A DNA stretch of 64,000 nt from Dermatophagoides farinae (taxonomy: Eukaryota > Arthropoda > Arachnida > Sarcoptiformes > Pyroglyphidae): positions 2,628,001-2,692,000 of the forward strand of contig NC_134686.1 in NCBI RefSeq assembly GCF_024713945.1. Direction: 5' to 3'. This document shows, piece by piece, positions 25,930 to 36,031 of the stretch. The stretch's first letter is position 1. The number at the start of each line of letters is the position of its first letter. Both the position numbers and the translations under genes were made by a program. Under the pieces are notes generated by a model that saw only the letters and a list, made by a program, of their open reading frames with translations, was not told the origin of the DNA and did no database searches.

Positions 25930-26266
25930 TTTTTTTTGTTGAAGACAATTAAAAGTTACAAATTAATATTCGCTTTATACAAAATACAAAATCAATTTAA
26001 ATCTCACAAACTGCTGGGATGACTGAGCTAAAAAAATTTTTCTTTATTCTGAGACATTCATAGAATACGTGACACTCGATGCATGCGCTCGTAATATTTT
26101 TGGTGTTCAATTTTTCATTTTTATTTTTATTTTGGTGCGTTATGTTTTTTTTTAATTTGAACAAGCAATTATCATTATGACATTTCTTTATATTCTGATT
26201 AATTAATGGTCTTACTAATGAGCTCTCTCTCTTTCTCCTTGAAATGACAGTTACATTCGAATCAAA
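25930..26266. promoter_or_regulatory. Divergent PSMB5/GLG1 promoter interval
   Basis: Only 337 bp separate the PSMB5 start codon (minus) from the GLG1 start codon (plus), so both promoters must lie here. A CT-rich tract (CTCTCTCTTTCTCC, 26223-26238) sits about 30 bp before the GLG1 ATG. No clear TATA box is assigned. Confidence 0.45.
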
Positions 26267-29200
26267 ATGTTTATTGAAAAATTCCATATATTATCGTTGA
26301 TTTATATTGTGATTCATATAAATGGAATTGTCACCACCGAATTATCACCAAATCTTGATTTGACAAAAATTCGTTATCTATTCCAGAATGAAACCAATCT
26401 ATTATCATCAAATCCAAAATGTAAAGAAGAATTACCGTCATTATGTGGTCATGATGAAAAGATCCTCAATAATAATGTTGAAATAATGAATTGTATTTTC
26501 GAACGTTCGGATGCTGAACAAAAATTATCCGAATCATGTCAACATGAAATATGGTCATTCAAGATGGCCGTAACCAAATTAGATCATTTCACCGATATAA
26601 CAAAAACTGTATGTAAATCTTTGCTAAAACAAAATCACGATTGTCTGGAAGCAGCGAATGAAGATGCACTAAGTCCTGGTGCTAATATTTTGTCCTGTTT
26701 AATCGATCGAATTCAACCGGAAACAGAAGATCAATGTAAACTATATCTACAGCAAATGGAATTGATTATATTCAGTGATTATCGTTTGATCAATAAATTT
26801 ACAAAAGCCTGTGAAGATAAAATACATGATTTGAAATGTGGTCGATTGGATTGGGATTCCAGTACTCATAGCCAGACAAATACGATACAATGTCTGCAAA
26901 AACATATTGATCAATTGCCTGAAAAATGTCAGAATGAAATCCTAAGAATATCCGAACTTCAGAGTAATGATTTTCATCTGGATAAACCATTGTATTTTGC
27001 CTGTCGTGAAGATCGTGAACGATTTTGCAAAACAATCGAATCAGGTAATGGTCGTGTTTACAAATGTCTAATGGCTAATGTTGATGAGCCAGATCTGAGT
27101 GAAGAATGCAAAGATAAACTCATTCAACGTGAACAATTGATTGCTCGTGATTATAAAGTTAGTAAAAGTTTAGTTCAAGCCTGTCGTCATGACATTCGAA
27201 TTCATCAATGTCGAGACAATGTCAAAGGTCGTAAAGAAGTTCGTTTGTCACAAATTTTACTGTGTTTAGAAAATGTCCATTCAAAAGGCTTGCCTTTATT
27301 GGCCGAATGTCAGGCCGAAATGTTATTGCATAGAAGATTTTTATTTGAAAATTATAAACTAACACCAGATCTGGTTGAAGCATGTCAAAATGATATACAA
27401 GAATTCTGTTCAAATGTAGAATTTGGAGCAAAAATTCTTCATTGTTTAATGAAATATGCAAAAGCTAAACGACGTCGAGGTGATGCTCATGTTCGAAGGA
27501 AAATATCTTCAAATTGTCAACGTGAAGTTGAACAATTATTGAAAGAAGTTAACATTGCCGAAGACTGGCGTGTTGATCCAGTGCTTCAAGAAACATGTCA
27601 ATCTACTGTCGATAATTTATGTAAACATATTCGACCTGGAAACGGCAGAATACTGAGCTGTTTAGCCGAACACATTGATTCACCAGAAATGGCTGAAGAA
27701 TGTCGTGAATCATTGAATCAGATGCAATATTTTGTGGTTCGTAATTTTGAACTGGATTCAGAAATTTATGAAGCTTGCCATACGGATGCAGTAAAATATT
27801 GTCATGCTCATCAAAATTGGCATGAAGATGTGAGTGGAATGGATCCTGAACGTGGACCTACCGTAATGGCCTGTTTATATCGTTATGTTTATCAGATGGA
27901 CACTACCAACAAAGACAATCAACCAATACTACTTCGAAAACAATGTGTTCATCATATTAAACGTGTAATGAAACAACGAGCATCATCAGTCGAATTATTG
28001 CCATTCATTGAAGTACCTTGTATGCAAGATTTAGCCAAATATTGTAGTTCAGTACAAGTTTTTGGTAAAGGCTATGAAATGTCATGTTTACAGGAAAACT
28101 ATCAACAACTTGAATCACATTGTCGTAATGCAATTGGTAATTTTACAATAGCTCAAAGTTCAAATTTTGAACTTAATTATCCACTATTCAAATCCTGTCT
28201 GAGTATTGTGAAACAATTTTGTTCTTCGGAATATGAAAATGAAAATAATAATTTCGTTAATGATGATGACCATCATCTTTCTGTCATGCATTCGACGTCA
28301 AATCAAAATGAAGTGATTCAATGTTTGATTCAACATAAAAATCATCATCAGGTTAAATCCAATCAACAATGTCGTATGGCCATCGAACATTTTCAATTGA
28401 TCAACAGTAAAGATTTTCGATTTGATCCAAAATTCAAACAAGCATGTAAAAATGATATTGAAAATAATTGTAATAATTTGCGAACAAAATACGATATAAT
28501 CAATTGTCTTAGTTGGTTGGTATATAATGATTCTAATAATAACGATGGTCAAGTTGACGATAGTAAACGAGTATCGAATCAATGTCGACAGATGTTACGT
28601 GAAGAATTATTGCAACTGAATGAAGATATTGGCCTTGATCCTGGTTTGATGGATGCTTGTCGCCATGATCGTGAAGAATTTTGTGCACACATTGAAGCCG
28701 GTGAATCTCATGTATTGGAATGTCTAAAATCGAATATTATTCGATTGAAACGTGCTTGTCAACGTCGTCTTTTCCGTAAACAATATATCGAACAGGTCGA
28801 TAATTCAGTTGATTATTCATTGCTTTCAATGTGTAAAATTGCTATTGATAAATATTGCATCTTATCGGATCTACATGATGTCCTTTATTGTCTTCGTGAT
28901 CATCGTAACGATCCGGGCATTGGTCATAATTGTCGTTCATTAGTTTTAAAACGTTTAGCACAACAAAATCGAGATTATCGATTGAATCCAAGACTGAAAT
29001 CAAGTTGTAAAATGGAAATCAACAAATATTGTTCCACTATTATAATGAAAAGCAAACCAGATGAATTGTTGGATGGAAAAGTGATCGCCTGTTTGAAGCA
29101 ACAATATCTTCATAATACTTTGTCACAGAGTTGTGAAATTGAAATCATCAACATTATACGCGAAGTATCGATGAATATTGAATTGGATCCTCTTCTTTAT

Positions 29201-29710
29201 CGAACTTGTCAACGTGAAATTCATCGAAAATGTGCCGATGAATCGGACATTCATGAATGTTTGAAGAATCGATTTTTGGCCAAACAAATTGAAGATATGG
29301 CATGCAAACATGAGATTGCTCGACTAATCAAAGAAACTGAAGCGGACATTGAATCGGATCCGCATTTATTTCAGGTTTGTTTGGCCGATTTAAAAACATT
29401 TTGTTCGGATGTGATACCTGGCCGTGGCCATCAGTTGAATTGTTTGGCCATCATTCATCGTAATTCACCACATCGTCTTAGTCCTGAATGTGATACATTA
29501 TTACAGAAACGAATACAATTATTCGAATATGCTAGTGAAGAATATCCTATTGCTGATTCAGTTGTACAAGTGTTCCATATGGTGGCATCATCGCCCATAC
29601 ATAATTATCTTTATTTATTTCTATTAACAATCATTCTTTTCATATTTTTATTCGGACTATTCTGTGGCCGAATCTATCAGGCCGTACCTACTAGTGATAA
29701 AATCAAATAA
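26267..29710 (+). CDS. GLG1: Golgi apparatus protein 1 (cysteine-rich FGF receptor / ESL-1)
   Basis: A single intronless exon encodes 1147 residues (human about 1180-1200). A signal peptide (LSLIYIVIHINGIV) is followed by about 16 tandem Cys-rich GLG1 repeats, each with spaced C...C...C pairs such as ACREDRERFCKTIESGNGRV and EACQNDIQEFCSNV. A membrane segment near residues 1113-1135 (LYLFLLTIILFIFLFGLFCG) and a short basic cytoplasmic tail end the protein. This is the family architecture of a Golgi type I glycoprotein implicated in trafficking of FGFs, TGF-beta and E-selectin ligand. The start ATG is the first in frame and leads directly into the signal peptide. Its stop is 115 bp from the convergent Sel1-like gene. 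Confidence 0.95.
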   Translation: MFIEKFHILSLIYIVIHINGIVTTELSPNLDLTKIRYLFQNETNLLSSNPKCKEELPSLCGHDEKILNNNVEIMNCIFERSDAEQKLSESCQHEIWSFKMAVTKLDHFTDITKTVCKSLLKQNHDCLEAANEDALSPGANILSCLIDRIQPETEDQCKLYLQQMELIIFSDYRLINKFTKACEDKIHDLKCGRLDWDSSTHSQTNTIQCLQKHIDQLPEKCQNEILRISELQSNDFHLDKPLYFACREDRERFCKTIESGNGRVYKCLMANVDEPDLSEECKDKLIQREQLIARDYKVSKSLVQACRHDIRIHQCRDNVKGRKEVRLSQILLCLENVHSKGLPLLAECQAEMLLHRRFLFENYKLTPDLVEACQNDIQEFCSNVEFGAKILHCLMKYAKAKRRRGDAHVRRKISSNCQREVEQLLKEVNIAEDWRVDPVLQETCQSTVDNLCKHIRPGNGRILSCLAEHIDSPEMAEECRESLNQMQYFVVRNFELDSEIYEACHTDAVKYCHAHQNWHEDVSGMDPERGPTVMACLYRYVYQMDTTNKDNQPILLRKQCVHHIKRVMKQRASSVELLPFIEVPCMQDLAKYCSSVQVFGKGYEMSCLQENYQQLESHCRNAIGNFTIAQSSNFELNYPLFKSCLSIVKQFCSSEYENENNNFVNDDDHHLSVMHSTSNQNEVIQCLIQHKNHHQVKSNQQCRMAIEHFQLINSKDFRFDPKFKQACKNDIENNCNNLRTKYDIINCLSWLVYNDSNNNDGQVDDSKRVSNQCRQMLREELLQLNEDIGLDPGLMDACRHDREEFCAHIEAGESHVLECLKSNIIRLKRACQRRLFRKQYIEQVDNSVDYSLLSMCKIAIDKYCILSDLHDVLYCLRDHRNDPGIGHNCRSLVLKRLAQQNRDYRLNPRLKSSCKMEINKYCSTIIMKSKPDELLDGKVIACLKQQYLHNTLSQSCEIEIINIIREVSMNIELDPLLYRTCQREIHRKCADESDIHECLKNRFLAKQIEDMACKHEIARLIKETEADIESDPHLFQVCLADLKTFCSDVIPGRGHQLNCLAIIHRNSPHRLSPECDTLLQKRIQLFEYASEEYPIADSVVQVFHMVASSPIHNYLYLFLLTIILFIFLFGLFCGRIYQAVPTSDKIK

Positions 29711-29824
29711 TAATAATAGTTTTCCATTACATTTATTATCTACTCTACATCTATATATGTTCTATTGTAATTGAATGTATCTTGTAAATAAGATGAACTC
29801 ATTTCCAAAATTTATTTTTTTTCA

Positions 29825-30463
29825 TTACAAATCACAATATTTTGGTTTCTCACGACAAAGACCACGAAGCAATTCATGTGCCTCTTGTACACCATTCTTT
29901 GCTGCAAATCGTAACAATTGTCGAACTTCACCTATATAAAAGTTACTCAAATTAAACAATTTTTTTCTTTCGATTTTCATCATCAAATTGTTTATTCTTA
30001 TACCTTGTTTAACATCGGTACGATATCCACTTAGATGACCAACAGCCAGATTATATGCCGAATGTGGATGGCCATGATCAGCAGATTTACGAAACCAATG
30101 AAACGCTTCTGCATGTGAACGATTACGGATCAATTTATGTCCCAGCACATGTTGAGCATGATGATCATCAACATGATGTGCATAGAATCGTGTTAAATAA
30201 TAATGAAAATGTTCAAACCAAAAATATGTGTAAAAACAAAAAATAATTGTGGCCATTATCAATGACATTTGAATGATTATTGATCGCCAACTTTCCGATT
30301 GTTTTCGATTACCAATCGAATTGAACATCCACATTTGTTTTCCAATTGTCCACGATTCATCACGTTCATCCAATGGTAACAAAAATGTTGATTGTTGTTG
30401 ATTATCATCGGATGATGATGCTATTGATATTGAAGATTTTCTTCGTCTTAAACGACGTGGCAT
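29825..30463 (-). CDS. Sel1-repeat single-pass membrane protein
   Basis: Exons 30463-30004 and 29931-29825 join in phase (72-nt intron) to 188 residues. The start MPRRLRRRKSS is basic. A membrane segment follows (IIIQMSLIMATIIFCFYTYF), then two Sel1-type repeats: AEAFHWFRKSADHGHPHSAY with NLAVGHLSGY, and a second one across the splice site (RQLLRFAAKNGVQEAHELL). Sel1 repeats are helical protein-interaction scaffolds, often in ER or mitochondrial quality control; no precise orthologue is recognised. An upstream in-frame ATG (MNVISFFFVLFLSK) would add a hydrophobic extension and is less likely. It is convergent with GLG1 and in tandem with COPS1. Confidence 0.7.
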   Translation of the reverse strand: MPRRLRRRKSSISIASSSDDNQQQSTFLLPLDERDESWTIGKQMWMFNSIGNRKQSESWRSIIIQMSLIMATIIFCFYTYFWFEHFHYYLTRFYAHHVDDHHAQHVLGHKLIRNRSHAEAFHWFRKSADHGHPHSAYNLAVGHLSGYRTDVKQGIRINNLMMKIERKKLFNLSNFYIGEVRQLLRFAAKNGVQEAHELLRGLCREKPKYCDL

Positions 30464-30782
30464 TTTTGACAGAAACAGAACAAAAAAAAAACTAATCACA
30501 TTCATACAATAGCAATCGAACAAGTAAAGAGAATTTTTTATTATTATTATGTGTGTGTGTACATTTATGATTTGTTTGGTATATAAAAAAATATTGTTTT
30601 ATTAATGAATTTTTTTTTTTAATAGCCAACAACAAAAAATCTCATCATTATCAATTATTCATTCATTCATTTGAATTATGTATATGACAATCATTTTAGC
30701 AAATTAATTGAGAAACCAGTAAAAAAAAACGATTTAATAAGTTGTATTCCATATGATTTTACTTTTACAAAATTATTATTTT

Positions 30783-32486
30783 TTAAAGATCAGTTGTACA
30801 ACCATTGTTTGTTGATGGTGGTGCTGTTGCTGCTGCTGCTGTTGTTGTTGGTGGTGGTGATGAAGGCGAACAAGATACCATTGGATTTCCAGGCGATGAT
30901 GGACTTTGTGATTGATTTTGTGATAAAGATAGTAAAGAATGATGAAATGATGATGGTGATCGACCATCAGTTGAATTCATTTCGTTCGATGTTATGGGTG
31001 AACTAAGATTTATTCCGCTAGTAGAATTGTTTGTTGTTTTCTGGATCAATGATGTTGATGTATTATTAGACAGTGGTTGCTGCTGCTGTTGTTGTTGTTG
31101 TTGTTGGGATTGTGTATAATTCTGTTGACGAATGGTGATCATTCCATTACGAGCACAAGCGGTTCGCAGAATTAAACTGGTCGCTTTCATTTGCCAATCG
31201 CGACCTTTTTCAATTACAGTTTCGAATGTTGATAATCGTAGATCTGTATCTTTGGCATAAAGTATTTTGTTGTGCGAATCTATTCGAGCCTGTATCATTC
31301 CTTCCAAAATTAGACGCATCAATTCATCTTCTAATGCAGTGACGCTAGTATTGAATGCCGATGCCATTCGATTCAAATTAGCCGATAAATATGGTGTAAA
31401 ATATTGAATCAATGCACGACTTCGAATTAGATTGTACAATTGTTTCACATGCGGTGCCAGATAAATGTCAAGCAAAAAAGCATCTTTCAATTCGTCCAAC
31501 AATTTCAAACAATCTGGATATTTTGATTCCAAAAATCTACTGATAGCTTCACGTAGTTGTGGTTCAAGTTCAAGAAATATACGAAAATCTGAATTATGTA
31601 AAACTTTTTTACGAAGTTCATCACGATCAAAACTAGCCAAAGCACAAAGACCACCATAGATGGCAACATTATTCGGTGAAAGTATATCATTCAATAATTT
31701 AAGATCATCAATATGTGCTTTCACAAATCGTTCAGCAGCTTGTTTATAATTTGTATTCACCAAATTTAATAGGCCAGCAATACAATTGATTTTCGATTTG
31801 TTTGTTTGATTTGAGCTGAATTCACCTGTTTCCGCTTTCTGTATATGTGAGCCAACATGAGTCCAATTTTGGAGATAAATATTCAATTTGATGACATTTA
31901 AAAAGATTGTGAATAGATGATGATCGCCCATACAATAATCACGTGAACGTGTATAGTATTTTAATGCATTGGTTAGATCACCACAAAGCAAATGATGAGA
32001 GCCAAGATCATCATGACCACGACGAATGCTTTCTTTAATCGAATTTGTTTTATAATTCTTAAGATCGGTTTCCAATTTCTCAAATATGATTTGCGATAAT
32101 TTTGTTTGTTTTTCAATCCATCCATTATCTAATGGCTCGACATTAGCTTGTTCGCTTGGTTGACCGTTTTGAGCTGCAACCAATTTGCCATGAATCTTTA
32201 GATACATTGATACATTAAATGTATGAGCTTTCACATATTTCATTGCTTGTTCAAGTGCATCAATTTGTAATGGTGGACAATGGTCAGCGATATACATCAA
32301 ACGAATCAATTTTGAATGGCCCGAATATTGACTTGCATATGTTTCCACTTCGAATGGTGATGAATCGATTATATGAAAATTATTGTCCGAATTCGATAGA
32401 TCACTTGCTTCATCAACGTCGACATCAACATCGATGGATGCATCCAATTGCATTGGTTCAATGTGATTCGGAAAAGACATTATCAT
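30783..32486 (-). CDS. GPS1: COP9 signalosome subunit 1
   Basis: A single exon of 567 residues, in line with human CSN1 (about 490-530). The order is an acidic N-terminus, a helical TPR-like region (GHDDLGSHHLLCGDLTNALK and YYTRSRDYCMGDHHLF) and a PCI winged-helix domain at about 290-450 (FTPYLSANLNRMASAFNTSV and ALEDELMRLILEGMIQARID). The COP9 signalosome removes NEDD8 from cullin-RING ligases, and CSN1 is a scaffold subunit. The last ~110 residues form an unusually long Gln/Ser/Thr/Pro/Ala-rich tail written by trinucleotide repeats. The ATG at 32486 opens the frame; the ATG two codons later is equally possible. Confidence 0.93.
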   Translation of the reverse strand: MIMSFPNHIEPMQLDASIDVDVDVDEASDLSNSDNNFHIIDSSPFEVETYASQYSGHSKLIRLMYIADHCPPLQIDALEQAMKYVKAHTFNVSMYLKIHGKLVAAQNGQPSEQANVEPLDNGWIEKQTKLSQIIFEKLETDLKNYKTNSIKESIRRGHDDLGSHHLLCGDLTNALKYYTRSRDYCMGDHHLFTIFLNVIKLNIYLQNWTHVGSHIQKAETGEFSSNQTNKSKINCIAGLLNLVNTNYKQAAERFVKAHIDDLKLLNDILSPNNVAIYGGLCALASFDRDELRKKVLHNSDFRIFLELEPQLREAISRFLESKYPDCLKLLDELKDAFLLDIYLAPHVKQLYNLIRSRALIQYFTPYLSANLNRMASAFNTSVTALEDELMRLILEGMIQARIDSHNKILYAKDTDLRLSTFETVIEKGRDWQMKATSLILRTACARNGMITIRQQNYTQSQQQQQQQQQQPLSNNTSTSLIQKTTNNSTSGINLSSPITSNEMNSTDGRSPSSFHHSLLSLSQNQSQSPSSPGNPMVSCSPSSPPPTTTAAAATAPPSTNNGCTTDL

Positions 32487-32828
32487 ACGATTTTTAAAGA
32501 TTATTTAGCCAGATAGAATAAATGGTTGTGAAAAAGTGTCGATTAATTTTTAGAATTTACATAAATAACAAAATGACAATGACAACAATGCATAACAATG
32601 CGGTAACATCATTTATGAACGGTGTATTGTATTTTTATCTTTGAAAATTATCTTTGATGGATAGATAAATTTTATTTTATAGAAAATTAAAATTTTAATA
32701 AGTCAATTTTGTTTTATATTAATCCAAAAATTTAAATTCGAACAACATTGCAATTTCAACGAAATGTTGTTCACGTGAATCACATGATTATATATGCGGT
32801 AACAATGTTTTTTTTCGAACCACTACAC

Positions 32829-32992
32829 CAGTGATTCTCAACCTTTTTTTTTGTTGCGGCACACTTTTAACGATTTCAAAATTTGGCGGCACATTGCATC
32901 ACGGAATCAATGGTCAATCTAAAATTTGGCGGCACAATTTCAGAATTTTGTGTCACACAAAAGCGCCGCGGCACAGTGGTTGAGAATTACTG
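32829..32992. mobile_element. hAT-superfamily MITE with 8-bp target duplication
   Basis: The 164-bp element is flanked by identical CACTACAC at 32821-32828 and 32993-33000. Its ends are CAGTGATTCTCAACC and (reverse complement) CAGTAATTCTCAACC, classic hAT termini. Internal GCGGCACA motifs repeat. It has no coding capacity. It lies upstream of COPS1 on the side away from its coding region. Confidence 0.92.
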
Positions 32993-34023
32993 CACTACAC
33001 CATTGAGTATTTTTTTTTTTCGCACATGCGCATATTTTCACTACTACATTTCGTCATCATCCATGATTTGTGTGTGTTTTTTTTGTGTTTATTTCATATG
33101 ATAACTTTATTGTATTTTCCAGAATTTTGATCATCAATTTTCATCAAAATGAACTTTTTATTTTTAAAATTTGGATCTAATCAAACGACATAGCCACCGG
33201 ATATTATGTAGATTTTAATAAAATCAAACTTTTTTTTTATTAATGACAAAAATAAATGAATTTATATAAACAATAAATATAAGAAAACAAACTTAAAACA
33301 TACAACACTTCATACAAACAAAAGACACCATGTCATGGTGTTAAATTCATAGTTCATTCAACATATTATGCAAAAAGCATTCACGTTGTTACAACAATGT
33401 GAATTTACACAAACTTGGATTAAACATTGGATCGATTGTCATGTTCAGTCGCAATATTGAACCACAAAGTGGTTTGTTTAATGGCACGCGTTTATTTGTA
33501 AATAGACGCAGCATTGAAGCTCGAATGTGGATCAATTAATGGTGAAGCACGATTTCCATGGTTTAGATGTCTATTAATAATATTTATATCACCAACCAAA
33601 TGGTTGGTTGACTGGCCATTTCCACCACCAGTAGCAACAGCTGTCATCATTGAGGTAGGCGAATTATTGTTGCTTGGAATCAATAATGGAGAAGAATTGT
33701 TTGATGATGTTGATAAAAGTGATTTACCCATTGAATGATGAACATTGCTACCAGTATGATGAACCAACTGTGGCTGTGAGGCTGATGTCGATGTCGAAGC
33801 AATGCCAAAATGTAATTCGATTTCAGCCAATTCTCGTAGCTTTTCGCTATTTGTTGATAAACTGCTTTTCGTATGTTGTTGCTGCTGTAATCGGCTATTA
33901 CAAATTTTTTTATGCTGCACAAATGAATGAAGATATGAGAAATGTTGTTTACATTTGCCACATTCAAAAAGATCATTTTCATCATCAACATGATCGCCCA
34001 ATGAATATATCACTGTAATTTAA

Positions 34024-34106
34024 CCCTTTGCACTCGGATGTCCCCGTAGAGGGGACATTGTAAGTTATAAAATAGAACTCGGATTTTTCTGTCCGAGTGC
34101 TAAGGG
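34024..34106. mobile_element. piggyBac-like MITE with TTAA target duplication
   Basis: The 83-bp element is flanked by TTAA (34020-34023 and 34107-34110). Terminal repeats agree at 14 of 15 bases: CCCTTTGCACTCGGA and, from the right end, CCCTTAGCACTCGGA. An internal hairpin (TGTCCCC..GGGGACA) is present. TTAA plus CCC ends is diagnostic of piggyBac. It sits in an intron of the ZNF341-like gene, one base from the exon's acceptor AG. Confidence 0.88.
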
Positions 34107-34184
34107 TTAAATCATATAACAATGATTAGTGAAAACTACTGAAATTTCGTTTATTTCAACTAACCTTGATGTTGGGTTTGAATT

Positions 34185-34327
34185 TGTAGCATGCAAGAGA
34201 CGAGAAATAACTTGACACGTTCAGTGGTGAAAATCAACTAACTTTTATTATTATATTTCACAAGCTTAAATAAAGAATTATCAAAGCCCTTCATAAACAA
34301 TGTTACAAAATAGAGGACACGCCTACA
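34185..34327. mobile_element. Solo LTR of an LTR retrotransposon
   Basis: A 143-bp segment begins TGTAG and ends CTACA, with AATT direct repeats on both sides (34181-34184 and 34328-34331). An AATAAA-type signal is visible on the plus strand near 34265-34275. No internal region or second LTR is present, so it is a solo LTR left after recombination. The Ty3/gypsy type is guessed from the TGTAG..CTACA ends and the 4-bp duplication. It interrupts an exon of the ZNF341-like gene. Confidence 0.65.
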
Positions 34328-34565
34328 AATTGATGGCACTGAAGCCGTAGATGGTTCAACTAATGATCTGAATTGTACTTCTGAACCGGTGGATGCCGAT
34401 CTTTGCAAATGATGATGATGATGATGGTTATGATGAAGATTTTGTTGATGATGATGAACTTGATGTGATGATTGAGCGGATTCTGTTGCTTGTATTATTT
34501 GTTGCTGTTGTTGTTGTCGTGTTTCATGTTGAATAATATGCTGTTGTAATTGATGATCACCTTAT

Positions 34566-35471
34566 GGGTTCATCGCATGAAGACACTCAACATTGAATCG
34601 TCGACCGCTGTGGCTTTCTGCAATATCGTAAATGCTCCATTTTCTTTATTTTAAATGAAAAAAGTTATCAGGTATTTTAGGTATAATCAGGTTAAATAAC
34701 CGAAATAACTTACCAAACGATGAGTAGATAATAAATCATGAAAACAAAAACACAGAACAAATCATTCCAATAAATGCAGTCTTCAAGCAAGATTTCATCA
34801 TCAAATACACGCTCACACAGGCACACAAAATGAAAATCACGTGTGACACATGTATTATCACAATAATCAATTCGAAAAATTCGAATTCGAACTCTTTCTA
34901 TGTTCTATTGAATGACTGCACCATCTATTGCAGGGGTGGCCAAAGTGCGCCCCCTGTTCAATAGAGCTCTGTGGGAAATGTGGCTCGCGAGCCGCAGATT
35001 GGCCACCCCTGATCTATTGGATTCAAAAGCTGCGGCAACGTGTGCTGAGCTAGAACAATAAAAAAAAGCTTTGTCAAAGCTACATACCACAGAATGCGTT
35101 TCTTTGGAAACGACTTCTACTTCTGAGCTGGACGAACTGTTCAGCGGCATTCAAAAGTTTTCCCGCATGCTCAGACACACACACTGAGTAGCTTATACTA
35201 AATAGTTATGTTTGTACTGAAAATAACTAAGAATGTCCAGCTCGGCTTCCCCGCATCAAATGCCAAGTTAATACACAGTACCAGTACACAGTGCAAGCAC
35301 TTGGCGAGTGTAAAACTCGCAGTTACTCACAAACGTTAGCCTCATAGAAGAGTAGAAGAAGTAGAAGATATAGATAAAAGTATTTTCAAGTTCAATTGGA
35401 ATTTCATTCAATATAAATTTCATAAATTTTTTTTCATCTGACAATTGTATACAATTGAATTGTTTTAAATC
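34566..35471. other. Transposon-rich gap upstream of RPB9
   Basis: No convincing gene. A GTAAGTT donor-like site (near 34711 on the minus strand) may belong to the 5' part of the ZNF341-like gene. The stretch 35020-35340 has visibly higher GC than its neighbours and no simple repeats, and may be a remnant of a further mobile element of unknown type. An 81-residue frame crossing the hAT MITE is judged fortuitous. The last ~120 bp before 35472 are AT-rich and likely hold the RPB9 promoter. Confidence 0.5.
34931..35011. mobile_element. Short hAT MITE with 8-bp target duplication
   Basis: The 81-bp element is flanked by ATCTATTG (34923-34930 and 35012-35019). Its ends are CAGGGGTGGCCAA and, on the other side, TTGGCCACCCCTG, perfect inverted repeats of 13 bp and typical of hAT elements. 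Internal GTGGCTCGCGAGCC is palindromic. It carries an AGGGGGCGC core on the minus strand (34947-34955). Confidence 0.95.
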
Positions 35472-35925
35472 ATGCCGATTTTAAACCTTGGAGATGATGA
35501 TGGACCAAAATTTGTTGGCATCAAATTCTGTCAAGAATGTAACAACATGCTGTATCCGAAAGAGGATAAGGATTCTCGTGTTTTACTTTATGCCTGTCGT
35601 AATTGCGATTTTAAACAAATGGCCGAAAATAGTTGTGTATACGTGAATCGTATTATGCACGAAATTGAGTAAGAAATTTCGATTAAAAAATTCAATTTCA
35701 TATGCTTCTATTGATGATTTTTTTTCCTTAACTAGTGAATTGAGCCGAATCGTTCCCGATGTTATACACGATCCAACATTACCACGAACCAAAGAACATC
35801 CATGTCCAAGTTGTGGCCATAAAGAAGCAGTATTTTTTCAAGGACAATCACGCAGAGCTGAAGATGATATGCGATTATATTATGTTTGTACTGAACCTAA
35901 ATGTACACATAAATGGACTGAATAA
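35472..35925 (+). CDS. POLR2I: RNA polymerase II subunit RPB9
   Basis: Exons 35472-35668 and 35736-35925 join in phase (67-nt intron) to 128 residues (human 125). RPB9 helps start-site choice, transcript cleavage and proofreading. Both zinc ribbons are intact: FCQECNNML...YACRNC in the N-terminal half, and [15 protein letters not shown]...[13 protein letters not shown] at the C-terminus. [12 protein letters not shown] and [13 protein letters not shown] are almost identical to the animal consensus. The stop is 106 bp from the convergent SRA1-like gene. Confidence 0.97.
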
Positions 35926-36031
35926 TGTTTGAATTACCAAAATGATGCAAAAATCCTCAATTTTATTTGTTAAAAAAAAATCTAGACAATGAAAATTTTT
36001 ACCACAAATTTGTATTATTTTATCATATAGC

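Larger units (their letters stand above)
33492..34565 (-). pseudogene. ZNF341-like zinc-finger gene, apparently truncated and interrupted
   Basis: The last exon (34012-33492) reads VIYSLGDHVDDENDLFECGK and carries a single zinc finger (CGKCKQHFSYLHSFVQHKKIC). Finger and acidic lead-in resemble the first finger of vertebrate ZNF341. A Ser/Thr/Gln/Asn-rich tail then ends at ASIYK. A Gln/His-rich upstream exon (about 34563-34165, donor AAG|GTTAGT) joins in phase. That exon is split by a solo LTR (34185-34327), and the intron between the two exons holds a piggyBac-like MITE. Vertebrate ZNF341 has about a dozen fingers; only one is seen here. No initiator or clean upstream splice site was found. 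This could be a dying gene, a partial copy or a lineage-specific short protein. Confidence 0.5.

Noticed and set aside
33325-33345. Palindrome CACCATGTCATGGTG in the zinc-finger gene 3' flank
   Set aside because: Too short to be more than chance in repeat-rich DNA, and no T run or processing context.
34905-35150. 81-codon minus-strand frame upstream of RPB9
   Set aside because: It runs straight through a hAT MITE and its target duplication, so the frame is a product of the insertion and not a gene.
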